The notes beneath the pieces were generated by a model. That model saw nothing but the letters and a program-made list of their open reading frames with translations. It did no database searches and was not told where the DNA came from. The position numbers and the translations under genes were made by a program. Positions 40,574 through 53,649 of a DNA stretch of 64,000 nucleotides are shown piece after piece. Source of the DNA: Enoplosus armatus (taxonomy: Eukaryota; Chordata; Actinopteri; Centrarchiformes; Enoplosidae); contig NC_092198.1 in the NCBI RefSeq assembly GCF_043641665.1, positions 11,359,001-11,423,000 of the forward strand. Reading direction: 5' to 3'. How positions within the stretch are numbered: the stretch's first letter is position 1; every line of letters begins with the position of its first letter.

Positions 40574-40900
40574 TTTAGCTCGAAACACCGCCTGCTGCCC
40601 GACGACACCACCACCACAGGAGCTTACGATGGAGAAGAAGACACCACAGTTTCCCCACAAAGTCCACTGCAGTGACTGTCGGCGGTGACTACAGAGGAGG
40701 AGGGGGCTCTCACACGGTTCATCCACTGGTTTGTAAGTCCGGGGAAAGCGGTGCCAGGCTGGAGGAGACTGCTGACGACTTTATTATCTGGCCAACAACT
40801 CGTGTACCAACCAGCATCCGCATAAAACTTCTCCCACGTCAGTGTCAAACTTTTCTCACTGCCGTTCCCGCAGCAGCCATGTTGCAAGTGTTAAGTAATT
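40574..40900 (-). promoter_or_regulatory. snx17: snx17 5' leader and promoter
   Basis: GC-richer than its surroundings and directly upstream of the snx17 ATG at 40573. It includes a CAGCCATGTTG sequence near 40875 that resembles a YY1 site. The start site is not determinable from sequence alone. Confidence 0.55.
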
Positions 40901-42000
40901 ACACCTCCACTCTTGGCGTTAAAATGTCCCTTTCACCCACTTTTAAGTAATTTGTGATAACTTAAAACCACCTACTGTGAGATTTGAGTATCAGCGTGTA
41001 CAGGTGACTCTATTCATTAGCGTAACCAGATGAAGTTTCCGGATAAAAGGTGCAGTTGGTTCCCTGCAAACAACACAGCGTCGCAGAGCCGTTGGCAAAC
41101 CTTTCGAAATATGAGGGGAGACAGTTGCACTTGTTTTGGGTTTGCTTGTTTTTCCTGTCTCCTACATTTGCTGAAGAATGATCTATACGGCGACGGAGGA
41201 AACTCATAGATAAAATGTGGTAGAAATGGCAGAGAAAGCAGATGTACCAGGGCCGTCAAGCCATTCTGCGTTCAGTGTGTCTAGTGGCCCATCAAGAGGC
41301 ATTGCAACAATCCTTCTGGGCCGAACCATCTCATTTTCAGCCGGGGGTGCTCCACTCTTTCCTGGTAAAGAAAATAAGAGAACACAAATATTATTTCCGT
41401 CACATGTTTTACAATTAAAGACATACAATGTACTGTGGTTTTATAAATGTGCTACAAACATGTTTTCGTCTATATTCCGAATCTCCGAAAAATCGTCTAA
41501 CTTGAAGTCCCCACTTTCTTTGGTGCAACCAAAAGTGACAGTGAAAGCGCAGTCAGAATTCATTACAGTCAGAAAAGAAAAAATGCGTCTAGATTTTGTC
41601 AACAATTCTAGAAATGTAATGAAATAGTACTGTTGATGTTACCACCTACTTTGATGGGTGGGCTTTATTGCACAAAATATATATTTAAATTAGGGAAGAA
41701 AAGTTCAAATGGTTTTAAGATTTTAGACAAAAAAAATCCTTGCATTCAAAAATTAAATTAACCAAAAGGCGTTTGATTAGCTGCAAAAAATTAATTATTT
41801 GGAAATATTATGACATTTTCTACATAAATAAACAAGTTAGATGCTTACTGTATGTGTTCACGTCGTTTATTCTATTCGCTACACAAGCGGATAGTATTAC
41901 ATGAAATGCTCCAAATTGAATGTATGCGTAAATGCAGCGCAAGATTAAGTTAGACTTCTAGATAAAGTGTTGGAGCAGCTTCCTGTCACATGTCCGCTAC
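40901..42000. other. Spacer between the divergent snx17 and atraid genes
   Basis: Mostly AT-rich. The block at 41205-41366 is exon-like on either strand: plus strand, an open frame from an ATG at 41226 to a CCTG then GTAAAG donor at 41367; minus strand, a pyrimidine-rich tract plus TTTACCAG acceptor entering an open frame that stops near 41204. Neither peptide matches a family I know. The rest shows nothing. Confidence 0.4.
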
Positions 42001-42024
42001 AGTACGATCATATGACTTCAGTCG

Positions 42025-44121
42025 ATGAAAATGAAAGCTGGGTGCAGCCAGCTGAAACCTGTAGTTCTCATTTTGATCTTTAATCTATGTTTTTATGCAA
42101 GTTATCAACTGACTGAGCTGCAGGTAAGACTTGGATTTGGCGATGTAACAACTGTAGTCTTATCAGGATGACTTAATGACACATCATATCCACATATAAC
42201 TGAAAAACAGCGTGTTTAGTCGGGTGTACAGTGGGAATATTGTTGTTTATAACCTTCTTTTCCCGTCGTAATGATTTGTGATCACAGGTATGTGAGCTCT
42301 GTAGCGGTACAGTCCTAAATGGCACCCCAGTGGGCTACTTTTGCTCCTCATCGGCTGGTCGGATAGACGGGCGCTGCTGCTTGAAAAATGACAACACAAG
42401 CGACCCTGAACACATCATCGGGTAGGATTTTAATGTTGCCTTCATGGTCTATCGTAATATAGAGATCACATTTTATTACACCAAGTTATAAATGGCCTGT
42501 GGATAACAAGATGTGGTAAAAGTATAAGGTCACAAATTGTGTACAGAACACCAGTATAAATAGATAAGTAAATGAATAAATAAGTTACTAGGTAAAAAAA
42601 GTAAATAAACAAAGTGAAAAAAAGTGAAAAAAAATACAAGTTGTTTTTATCTTGATTTCTAGCAATGATTTCTTTCAGTATTTATGTATGCATTTTTCCT
42701 GTAATATTATCTTTATATATTCCTTGTTTTACTTGTTTATATTTGCTTATCTTTGTCAGTATGGTCATTAGGAGGTGTAGCTTCAGTTTGCTTGTTTTGA
42801 TAATGTTTCAACATGGTTTTTCGTTTGTGTCAGGTTGGATCTGTCCAATTGTTCACTAACTCACGTGGAGGATCTTCAGGGAGCATCAACTGCATTAATG
42901 ATGTATGTACAAAATAACAGAATAACCGGCCTTAGTGACTGTGAGGTTGTTTTTAAGGCAAAGAAGAAGACCTGTGCTATCACAACTGTACATGTTGATT
43001 CTACCTGATTATATGGATCCGGTCTCCATGATAAACTGTTATAGATAGATGATAGACTGCTGCACAGCTGGGAAATTCCTCAGAATGATGTTAGTGTTGA
43101 TAAGATCATTCTTAGGCAACAGGAGTTTTGGAAAATTCCCTTTCCTGGCAGCAAATAAAAACTTAAATCTCTCCCACTGGCAAGGATCAAAACCTTTAAC
43201 TACTCTTCAGAGAAAGAAAGAAATAGAGCTAAAGCAAACTAATCCCACACAAGTACGTAGTTAGAGCACTTCCAGTATAAGGAATGTATGAACAGTTTTT
43301 TATAATTAATATCTACTGTATATGGAATCATTTGTCTTTGCCCTTCCAAAAGTTTTTTACTTTATAAACTTTTGCTTTGTAGAGACCTCTCACTCAACCC
43401 AATTGTCAACATCAGTGACACAACATTTCAAGGATTTACTGAGTTAAATTACATGTAAGTACTCTGTTACAAAAATGAAACTTAAGCTATGATGGCTGCT
43501 CAGGAGCATAAAGTTAGTTTTATTTTTTTGTAACTCTATTTTTGTGTGTCGGTAGGATTTTGCCACCAGACATGGTTTGTCCAGGAGGCAACACTTCTTG
43601 GGAAAAGGTGGAGGTCAAAGAAGGAAAACGTCTTTGTGAAGGCCAGAAAGATATGTGCAACCAGACCAGGCAGCTGTGTAAGTTTCCATCTGATAATCTT
43701 CCATTGTTGACGCATAAACTCTAAAACTGCAGTAGCCTTCTGGTAATACATGACATCTGTTCCTGTCATAATTATTGACAATCCTCAGCCATGAACTGCC
43801 CGGAGAACTCCCTCTGCGCCCCCTATGGCCCCGGCTTCTTTGAGTGCAGCTGTGCTGACAACTATCACGGATACAAGTGTCTTCGGGAGGTCAGTTCTGC
43901 AAGCAGCTTTAATCTGAATCATTCACGTTATTATGTACTTCATTACTAAGTGTAATACTGGTGCACTTGAATGTTTTGATTATTTAAAGTTATGTATTCA
44001 TTTTCATTCTCAATAGGGGGAGTTCCCAGCTCTCCAGGTGTTTGGGCCTCTCGGTGTGTCTATGGTTGTGATCTCTTTCCTGCTGTGGGTCACCCAGAGA
44101 CGCAAGGCCAAGTCACTCTGA
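42025..44121 (+). CDS. atraid: All-trans retinoic acid-induced differentiation factor, complete
   Basis: A small type I membrane protein (human 229 aa) linked to retinoid-induced differentiation and, in human cells, to the response to nitrogenous bisphosphonates. Exons: 42025-42123, 42288-42421, 42834-42902, 43383-43454, 43556-43677, 43789-43889 and 44017-44121; 702 nt in frame, 233 aa. It has a hydrophobic signal peptide (about residues 10-27), a cysteine-containing luminal part with leucine-rich-like segments (LDLSNCSL, FQGFTELNYMILPP), several Asn-X-Ser/Thr sites, an EGF-like motif (ENSLCAPYGPGFFECSC, DNYHGYKC; about residues 165-195), one membrane segment (about 203-225) and the tail WVTQRRKAKSL, nearly identical to human. 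Two in-frame ATGs (42025, 42031) could start the protein; I chose the first. The gene is compact compared with snx17. Confidence 0.97.
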
Positions 44122-44945
44122 GGCGACTGCTTTATCTGCAATGATGTACTGATGAGCTGAAACTGACTGTTTTGAAAGGGAAAATGCTGACACGAAGTCT
44201 GAGGTGAATCCAGGCTTCTTTTAAACATTACGTTTTATTTTATTTTACACCACTGTGGGGCAGCTATGTTATCCAGGGATTTTTTTTACTGCATTATCAG
44301 TGTAATTAAAGAACAAGTTGCTCCTGGTTTTAAATTGTTTTAATGTTTCTAGCAATAATACCACTGTTAACACTTTAATTCTATTTATAAATGTAGTTCA
44401 CTGACACAAGATATTAATGAAGAGGTAGTGTTTAAGCAAATTCTGAAGATTTATTTGCTGTTAACTGTGCCAAACATGTACTGAATGTGTTGGAACTGCA
44501 TGACCTTAAAGCATATTTGAGGACATTTGTAAAGTTTGGCAAACTGTTTACTGTACATGTTGAACATGTACTTTACCCAGAGCAAAAAACAAGTTCACTA
44601 TACAAAATCACAAGTTTAACTGAGCTTTGTGCTTCAGTAAAGTCTTTCTGTATTTGAAGTTACATAAAAAAAAAATGAGACTTGGAGTTTAACTACTACA
44701 GTATGTTATTTAGTTGCCACCTGTTGTTACATCTTGTATGTTTCCACTTTAACATGAAACAAAACTCAAAATGCTGTGTCTGCTGTGGAGTTACACGCTG
44801 GAATCTGCTAAACATGTGTGTCCTTTGTTCATCAGTGACATGTGGTAACTTGGATGATGTCTCAATGTTGATGGGCATGTAGTTTTGATGCGCCTTCCCA
44901 ATGAGATTCAGGGTTCTAATAAAATCTAAAAAATCATATCGCTTT
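44122..44945 (+). other. atraid: atraid 3' untranslated region
   Basis: Follows the TGA at 44119-44121. AATAAA at 44918-44923 is the likely poly(A) signal, giving about 0.8 kb of 3' UTR. Confidence 0.7.
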
Positions 44946-45600
44946 TCTTGAGTTACCACCATGACATTATGCACATACAAGCATTTGTTCATTTGAACAC
45001 CTTTTATGGACTCATGTCTGGAAATGTCACATAACTGGCAAAGACATACAGTGTCATAAGCAGTCTTAGTAATAAAGAAAATGACCTGACAACTGAATGA
45101 CTATCAACTTAAACTGTTAGACTAAAATGTGCCTGTATGAAATTTGAAGCATGCGAGTATAATGTTAACTTTTTGGACATAAAAATAAACGATCTGAGTT
45201 CCTCTGCCAAAAAAATGTTTTACTACCTGGTTTAAGTCTTCTTCTGTTCAATTGATCAGGTCATTAAAAACTAGTCTGAAGAATTTATGTGAGTTGTAAA
45301 ATTCCTCTGAGATACTGCAGTTCCCGCTGTAATTAGGGGACCATTTCAGGCTAGTTTAAAATTGCATGCTGTGGTTGACAATGAAAGCGTGTTGTGAACC
45401 ACCGTGGAATTGTTCTGCTCTAAATACTGGCAATTAAATGTTCTGTTGTAAAGACACGGTTCATAACACTGATCTATTAAAACATCTTGCCTATATCAAA
45501 AAAGAACTACCATCCTCACCCAATCAGCCCAGGGAGACAGACCTCTGTAATTATTCAGTCCTTCCATAAAAACACATGGACTCCGTTTAAAAAGCTTATG
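44946..45600. other. Short spacer between convergent atraid and eif2b4 ends
   Basis: Unique AT-rich sequence between the two predicted poly(A) sites. Nothing recognised. Confidence 0.6.
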
Positions 45601-45737
45601 CCATTTCAGATATATATTTATTGCATGCTAAAAGCACGATATTTTGTGTTGTGTGCAAGCATTCGAGCACACAAACTCCCCCATCAAAACACAGAGAAAC
45701 AGCCTCAAGGCTCAGGCTGCTGGCAGCAGGAGGTCCT
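45600..45737 (-). other. eif2b4: eif2b4 3' untranslated region
   Basis: Minus-strand AATAAA at 45622-45617, about 115 nt after the stop codon, gives a short 3' UTR. Confidence 0.7.
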
Positions 45738-48700
45738 TCACTGGTCCACATTTTTGACTCGCAGAACCACAGGGACCGAGGTGCACGGGATCATTCCCAG
45801 GTCTGTGATGACTAGGTCCACGAAATCAGGCGGTGTCACGTCATACACCAGGTTAAGTAGGCCGAGTGAGGGCACGTCCTGCCAGTGCTCTAGCTGGGTC
45901 TTCCCTTTACGGGTCACAATGAGGTCGTCGGGGTCATCTGGAAAGGACAGATGAAGATAAATTCTGACATCTTTATCTAATGTTTGGAGGGAATTTAAAT
46001 TAAGTCACCTTAAAGAAACAGATACTTATATTAATGTAACAAATTCAACAAGCCACTGGCTATTTTTTCCCCATACCCAGTTCATTGGACACGAAGGAAT
46101 CTGTCTGCACCCTCTCACAAAACTTGTAGGTCTCGCAACACACCAGCACAGGCACATTAAAGGCTTTGGCCACCAGAGCTATCTGTGACGTCCCCACGCG
46201 AGACATGACGTAACCGTTGGCTAGCAGAGCGTGAGCACCCAGGAACACCTTCGATACCTACAAGGTCCAAGTTCAAGGCATTATTATGAAATATCTACAC
46301 AAAAAAAACAGAGTAAAGACATTTAATGCACTTAAAAGAGAAACTTTGGCTACTCCTTGGGTAAATATCAATGCCTTGCCACTAAAGCTCTAATGTTTTG
46401 TTATTACCTCTGGGAGGATGTAGGAAACAGCCGAGATAAGGACGTAGGTGCAGCTGATGCCTCTCTGGACCAGGCGCCGCAGGGCCTCCCGGCCCTCCAG
46501 CCGAGGCCTGCTATCCACCACGATCACACGAAACTTCCTGCTCTTCTCAAAGGCCTCGCACAGGATGTGGTTGACCAATGACGAGCTGAGCAAAGGGAGA
46601 TGAAAATGAGAGGTGGAAAGAAAATGTTAGAGGTTAGAGGAAAATGTGGAAGGCAAGTGGGAGTTTTAGGGGCGAGACAAGAAAAAGGGAAGAGAAAGTG
46701 TTTAAAAATAGGGTTTTAGGTCTGGATACATGAGTGTTGCATTTATTTTGCATGACAAACAATTACGCAACACTTGGTAACAGGGAACTGCAGATTCTAC
46801 AGCTGGAACTAAACACAACCAGAGTTATGAAACATGAATTTATCCTTGCATGTCAGCTTAAGTGGCTTACCATCCATACACTAGGATGACATCTCCATCA
46901 CTGATCTTTTCTATAGAGTACTTGGCAATAGCTTTAGCAGCAAGGTTGATCCTCTCATCAATGTAGCAGTCGATACAGTTCAGCAGTTTGCTCTTTGCCT
47001 AAACAGAGAAAGAGAGAATGCATGAGGTCATATTAAGTCTATGGTACTAGTGTTAGCGACAACACGTCGAGTGATGCATAAGAAAAACAAGAATGACAAT
47101 AACCTCTTCTTCTTTGCATTGACTAGAAATATTGGAGATCTCTTTCTTGATGTACTTGATTGCGTTACCCATGCTGGCTGACAGAGGGCGACACTGGTTC
47201 AAAAAACTGCAAGAAAAATAAGACAAAAGGAATCATATTATGTGAACTGACAAATAGTTTATTTATTAAATGTATGAAGTGTCAGTTAAACTTATACAAC
47301 ACTGATGAGGACTCAGTAAAGCTAAACTAGTGATGACACATGACTAAAATTGGAACATTGTTCTGTACCTGATATAAGGTTTCAGTTTGTTGACCAAGTC
47401 TCTAGAAAGCTCCTCATTTGGAGGTGTAGTATAGTCCCTTATTACCTAAGGAGTAAAATACATTGTGTTTAGTTATTTAATAAGGAAAGTCCTCAGGGCT
47501 CATGAATTTTTGTTGCTGTGTTGATTTAAATACTGGAGAGGAAAGACAATGGGATGGTAGAACACTCTAAATATTCTGTGCTCTGTACCAGTTTGAAGGC
47601 ATGCAGCAGGGCGACAGAGCGAGCGTTGGATCCTGCCACAATGCCCTGTGAATACTGGAGACCCAGTCGAACAATAGCAGGATGAATCACTGTGGAGGGA
47701 ATGCTGCAACAGACAAACAGTCAATAACAGTCAGTGAGATTTAAGGTAGCTTTAAGAGATTAAGACAAACTATTGGCACTACATAAATAAAACTCTTCTC
47801 AGACAACACAAATGCCCTACAGTGCTACATGGTATATTGTCTGATTACCCAAGTTGCTGTGTTAGAGGAGCTTTGCGACTGTACTGGTGGAGATGAGAAA
47901 ACAGGCTGACTTTGTGGCCGTAGTCTAACCGGAGCGGGATCTGAAATAGAGCAGATTAGAGTCCACGGCCATCAATCAATACCCAGTAATTCAGAGGGTA
48001 AAACTGAGAACACACACAGTCACACCATAGCCTCTGTATAATTCAATAAATGGCTAAGTCTGTAAGTTAATTCAATGTGGACCACTAGGAGAAACTAAAG
48101 GTTACTGTAGAGTCCAATTCCAATATCACTAAAGAAAGGCTACTCTCAAATACAATTCACAGAGACTTGTTCATGTTTAACTATGGCAACAAAGAAAACC
48201 TAACTTTTACCATGTATGATTTTATTGTAAATGCTCTCCAATCACAAACAGAGCAGTAGGGAGTGCAACCATAAACCTGCACAGCAAACAGCCCAGTAGG
48301 TAAACACAAAGAACAAAAAGAAACAATAAACAAGTTTCCAACTTCTCAAACAAACACATCCTGCCAACGGACCACCTCTGTCTCCATGGACCATACAGTA
48401 AGTTTGAATCCCTAACAATCAATTAATGAGGTGTTCGAGTGCGATAACAATTACAGGTTAGCAAACAAAACAAAACAAGACAAAATGTCAATGGCACACA
48501 TTTAAGAAAGTCAGACCTCGACCTCTGTAGCAGCATTGTACCCTGGTGCCTGAAAGAAATGTTACATACAATCACATGCAGTTATGACTCAAGGTTATGT
48601 GAGGTGCTATCCTTGTTGTAAATATCCTAACATTAGAATATGAGTAACATGTACATATATTGGAACACATTGTTATTTGCAACAGGTGCCTTATAAAAAC

Positions 48701-50449
48701 AACCGAGATCCAGACAATTCCTTATTAGTTTTAGTCATTTGATAAGAGTCATCAACATGCCTTGATTCATTTCATTTTATAATAAACTGGATGATTTCAA
48801 GTTGTTTACAATGAATTTACAGTTATTGTGCTCATGATTTAACCCAAAATGCTAACGCAGTGTGTTCACAAAATCCAACTGGCAGTGTATGACCACTATG
48901 TCAAGGCAAGCTGTCCTGAATCAGACAAAGCATGCTTTCATGATTCAAGGTTTTTTAGAGACGACACATAAAGTAGCTAACCTGTTGTCTTTCCAATTTC
49001 TTTGCCAGTTTCTTCAGAACCTCTGGGTTGTCCACCTGGACATGTTCTGGGAGCCTCTTCACCACTGAAAACACAAAAAAAGCTGTGACTTTCTCCACGG
49101 TATATAACATATAACTTCAGATTGTCTGTATGCTGACCTCCAGGCCACTACAGTACCTGGCTGCAGCTCACTAGGCGGTGCTTTAGGTTTGCCCGTGGCG
49201 GCCTGCTGTCCCACCTCCCCCTTCTTGCCCGGCTTGGAGGCCCTTTCAGCCTCTTGCCGAGCTCTCCTCTCAGCTTTCAACTCTGCTTTAGTCTTAGCTG
49301 GCAGAGTTTCTGAGGCAGGCACAGGAACCGGAACAGGCACTGCTGAAGGAGCTGAAGGAGACACAGCAGACAGAGGGGTCAGGGTAAAGATTACAGTAAT
49401 GGAACATAGTTCAAACATAGTTTCTTTGACAAAAACCACAGATGTGATCCACTGTCAGTTGCTAGCAATGATGCTCACTGCACAGCAATCTGCTGAGTGA
49501 GATATTAATACAAATGTGCCTTATGTTACATATTTCCATGCATCCAATCACAACAACTATATAAGATATAAGTGCTGTCCATATAATAAGCACCTTTCTG
49601 TGTCATGGGTTGTGTTGGGGGCTGGGAGGCTGAAGTGACAGGCTTCTTCTCTTTCTCGCTTTCCTGTGAAGCCTTGTCATCTTTTTTCTCTTTGCTTTTC
49701 TTATGCTGTTTCTTCTCTTTCCTCAGCCGTTGCTTCTCCTCTTTGGTCAGCTCTTTGCCTTCACTCTGTTAAGCAAATGTGTAAAGAAGGGGGTCAAATA
49801 AAACATTACAATTAAGCCAAATACGTCGCCTTATACGAGACTGTAACAAAATTCAACAACATACTAACCTTTGCTCGTTGAATGTCATCTTTCTGGCCAG
49901 GTCCACCTGTAACACAAACGATGAATGATTATATGATTACATCAGTTTCATCGCACATTTCTGTAATGGCAGTAACGAAAGGACCAGCCCGTTATTTAGC
50001 ATCAGACCTTCAGGTTTGGTGAGGCTGTTAGCTGGCTGTATGGCACTGAACATGCTAGGTTTGCATCATGCTAACGACACAGGTCACAGAATTGGTTGGC
50101 TAACATCATCTTAACAGCACAGTCACTGTAAAACAGGCATTTTTAGTTGTTCTGTTAATTTAAAAAACTACTCGAAAAGATGATGCAATAACATCGCGAT
50201 GTCTGCCGTTAAACTACTATGTCTAGCGCACTGGTACCGTTAACTTGCTTGTAATGCTAACGTTAGCAGCACTAGCATAAGGAAAATAACTTTGCCACGA
50301 GCCAACTCCAAAGACCACAAGACACGAATTATGAGTGCAAGATATTTTGTCGCTGTGCCCACAGCAAAGTTATCATAATACCTGGAAACAGCGATAAAAT
50401 CCAGCTGTCACACACTCCCGGACTCACCTGTCTGCCCACTGTCAGCCAT
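45738..50449 (-). CDS. eif2b4: Translation initiation factor eIF2B subunit delta, complete
   Basis: A regulatory subunit of eIF2B, the cytosolic exchange factor that reloads eIF2 with GTP and is inhibited by phosphorylated eIF2 in the integrated stress response; human variants cause vanishing white matter disease. Thirteen exons in transcript order: 50449-50428, 49906-49869, 49765-49594, 49351-49157, 49064-48982, 47940-47849, 47703-47589, 47445-47369, 47206-47104, 46998-46871, 46585-46408, 46257-46077, 45937-45738; 1584 nt, 527 aa (human 523). The first 150 residues are Lys/Glu-rich and low complexity ([32 protein letters not shown]). The conserved part runs from about residue 170 ([15 protein letters not shown]) through [20 protein letters not shown] and [10 protein letters not shown] to the Rossmann-like core ([54 protein letters not shown]). 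It ends [12 protein letters not shown], close to human. Confidence 0.98.
48519..48551 (-). other. eif2b4: Possible in-frame cassette microexon in eif2b4
   Basis: Between eif2b4 exons 5 and 6 the minus strand has a strong acceptor (ACATTTCTTTCAG) followed by 33 open nt and a weak donor (GAG then GTCTGA); an alternative donor would give 27 nt. Both lengths keep frame and would insert APGYNAATE(VE) between ERQQ and IPLRLDYG. Human protein joins these directly, so skipping must be the main form. Confidence 0.3.
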
Positions 50450-50530
50450 GTTTACGATGCTGCTTCACTTCCTCTGCTGCTGCTGAAACTACCGCCCCGG
50501 GAAATTATATCGCCCCCTTGTGGAAAGACG
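50450..50530 (-). promoter_or_regulatory. eif2b4: eif2b4 promoter and leader
   Basis: A GC-rich stretch directly upstream of the ATG at 50449, falling off into AT-rich DNA beyond 50.53 kb. The start site was not resolved. Confidence 0.5.
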
Positions 50531-51700
50531 TAGAGCTGCTATCACCTCTATTCCAAGTGGTGCTTTGCTCTGAAGGGATATGATTTAATTAGCTTTTAAT
50601 TCATTTGTTTTTTAATAAACGGTTGTTAGTTTTTCTCTCTGCTCACCATGGTCAGACCACCTTGTTACAGTTTTGTTTATATTATACTTTCATCCATATT
50701 TCTAGGATTTCTGCTCATTTTACTTCATCATACCTAGTTTTGTGCAACTTTCTACACAATTTATAATCTGTATTAATTTGCAGTGCAGTAAATCTGACTG
50801 CATTTGCAATGACATTTTGTGTCGAGGTTGCTTTTATTAAATCATTTGTAGTATGTGTATATAAACTTTATGTTTTATAAGTACAAGCATCCCTTCAGCC
50901 TACAAATGTATATTTGATAATTTCAAAAAAATGTCTGTGATGTCATTCTGAGGTTCATATTAAATATGCAGCCAATATGCAGCCAGTTATGATTACCATT
51001 TTGAAAGTTGGCCTACTTTACATTATAATGTACAAATGACACCACATGCAGTTTATTACATCAAACAAGTAACATGTGGAACGGGATCTATTTTATAATG
51101 AGTGAACATGTGGATGAAAGTTGGAAATGGTTGTGAAATTTGGGTATGAGGTGCGTGTTTGTGAAAAAGGCTTCATGTACTGCAGTAGGTGGCCAACCAC
51201 TCTGCATTTATCAGACCAAATATTTATTTTACTAAATAGTTTTTTATAGTTTTTTTTATAGTTTTTGACAAAAATTAAGCAAATGTTTGGTTCCGTATCG
51301 AGCACATTGATTACAATTTCAGCACCCTACATTTCTTTCTGCTGCCTTCTTGAATATACTGAAGGACATATGACGAAGACGACAGACTACATCTCTAACA
51401 GGGTGGACAAAAGTCATCATAAGCTTATTATTATTATAGTTATCAAATGTCATTGAGTCTCATCTCCCTTGAAACAGGTCAAATTAATAGTGACTTTAAT
51501 TGTCCATAATGCCTTCTTATTATACTGTTATCAGAATAATACTTATAATACCAGTTATACATTTTATACCTTTCTATGACTAATCAAAAATAAGAAAAAC
51601 CCTCCAGTCACCTTCTTTAAAGTGGGCTTGTATGAGGAAGTTTGACTCTATGAATATGTCCTCTACGACATTTATAAGAAACTTGAATTCACCACTGTGT
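50531..51700. other. AT-rich intergenic sequence
   Basis: No gene, transposon or microsatellite recognised. Confidence 0.6.
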
Positions 51701-51714
51701 GTTGTCAGTAATCT

Positions 51715-52584
51715 TTTATTAACATCCATTACCATACAGGAAACAACCAAACAACTAAAGAAAATACATAATCTATCATTATCAGTAGACAGCCACCTCC
51801 AAAGTGTGCAGCATACACCACAACGCCTCTGTGTCTTTGATTCCACGCTGGGGTCTGCTGACTGAATTCACGACGCAGTAGCTGGTTGAAGGGGACCAAA
51901 CCTCACAGAAACACCTGACTTGGTTCCGTTTGACCAGCCACAGCAAGGCGTGTTGCTTCAGCTGCAAGAGGCAGAGCGAGAGAGAGCAAGAGAGCAGTGG
52001 GGGAGCATTCAGTAAGGGGGGGGTACAGGGGTAGAGGACATAGAAAAAGAAGGGAATGAGAGAGGAGAAAGAGCGGAAATAGGAGGTGGACATCATCTGC
52101 AAGTAGTCAGGCCTTCATGTCCTCTTCAGCCTTACCTGATGAAACACACAGAGAGGAAAAGATTAGCGGTGAGTCACTACTGACATACTCAGCATAGTTG
52201 CAACACAGAAACAAATATCTCCATGTTACCAAGCAGATAGTTCCTATTTAGAGGTTTGGGAACCCTGACAGCCGGTGACATCGCCCTATTTCCTTCCAAA
52301 TCCAGCCTACAGGAGCGAAACCTTCACCCTCAGTGACAGCTCAACATCCCTGCCCTCCCTCCCCTCTTCCCTTTTTTGAGAGTCCTGCGGTTGCTATAAC
52401 GGGTGACAGCTGTGGTCTGTCAATCCTCCTTGACTGTCAGCCGTTGGGGCAGGGCAGGAATTTTTCAAGAAGTCCCTGAGACCCTATCAGCGGCCCTGGG
52501 AGTAATGCTAACTGCACACGTGTCTGAGCTGAAGGAGAGGGAACAGGCCTTTCACCTGTTGTCCCGCCACACACACACATACAG

Positions 52585-52623
<39 letters not shown>

Positions 52624-53535
52624 CATGAACACTGACATCCCCCTCCCCTTTCATAAAACAGACAAAGGCACAGTCAGACAATTGTGCTGAATGAAGCTCC
52701 ATCTCTTCAGAACTGTTAAATGAAAGATAAAAATCAGAAATGTCTCTTCTTCCCAGTGCGGCTGGTGCTCAAGTCCCCTTGAAACCACACACTTCCTTAC
52801 ATTCCATAAGTGGTGTATTAATATGGGGATATAAGGAAGCATGTCCTCACAAGGGGCAACAACTGGATTCACCGCTCCTCGGACACAAAGCACCCTTTCA
52901 TAGTCACAGTTGCAGAGTAGCAGGAACAACCGGCTTAACAATGGTTAACTGTGACAGAGCGAGCGAAAGAGAAACACGTGATGGCGGCTTCGATCATCTG
53001 CGCCACAGACTTGTTAGAAATTCGATGTTTTGTTTGATAGAGGGGGAAATTTCAAGTTTCAATTCTGTTGAAAGTGTGTTTTCTAGTACTTGAAAAAAGT
53101 AGGATCTTCCAATACTAAAAGAACAATATTAACTACACTGTTTGTCCCTGACAATAAGTGTTGCAAAATGTAAGATTAATACTGCTAAATACCAGCCCCT
53201 GCAGCTCTTTGATGGGTAATGCCAATGTGATGATGCTGAACTCCCTTGCGTTTAAATAACTCTGGAGGGCGAGGCAAATTCTGACTTCCAGCAGACAAAG
53301 GTCACAAGCTGTGCTCTTTGCTAAACATTATGCCATGCCAAGTCCCAGCTAGTGTGTAAATCTCCTTTACAAAACTGTTTTAAGAACAGAAAGAATAAGA
53401 AATGAATGTTAAAAGGGCGCATATTTGAAACAAATATTCAAAAAATACAAAATATTCATTACTCACCTTTACTGAATTCTGTTGCGTCTCCTCTTGTGGG
53501 CTTCTTGTGGTGAGTAGCTGCAGTTGAGCTTGAGG
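51715..53535 (-). other. Candidate minus-strand 3' gene end or lncRNA, unidentified
   Basis: Several minus-strand splice signals line up. A block at about 53535-53467 is open in one frame (EPSVASSSTAATHHKKPTRG, then DATEFSK) and ends at a donor, AAAG then GTGAGT. It can join, in phase, to an acceptor at 52138 (CTGTGTGTTTCATCAG; encoding GKAEEDMKA then stop) or to a strong acceptor at 51962 (TCGCTCTGCCTCTTGCAG; encoding AEATRLAVAGQ onward). The exon starting at 51961 is followed by a minus-strand AATAAA at 51720-51715. I recognise no family. The 5' side is not resolved, so this may be a lineage-specific gene, a lncRNA or chance. Confidence 0.3.
52569..52620. repeat. (CA)n microsatellite
   Basis: An ACAC run, briefly interrupted near 52580 (TACAGAA) and then uninterrupted to 52620. 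Confidence 0.96.
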
Positions 53536-53649
53536 CCACACTGGGTTCAGCCAGCCTCTCCTACACTGTCACTGTACACTGGTGACTTCCTTCATAAATC
53601 TAACCACCGCTGTGAACCAAATGGCCATTAGAAAGACTAGCCCCTCTAC

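Noticed and set aside
45487..45954. 155-codon plus-strand frame
   Set aside because: Antisense to the last eif2b4 exon, which is clearly the coding strand by similarity to eIF2B delta.
49189..49500. 103-codon plus-strand frame
   Set aside because: Antisense shadow of the Lys/Glu/Ala-rich eif2b4 exon 4.
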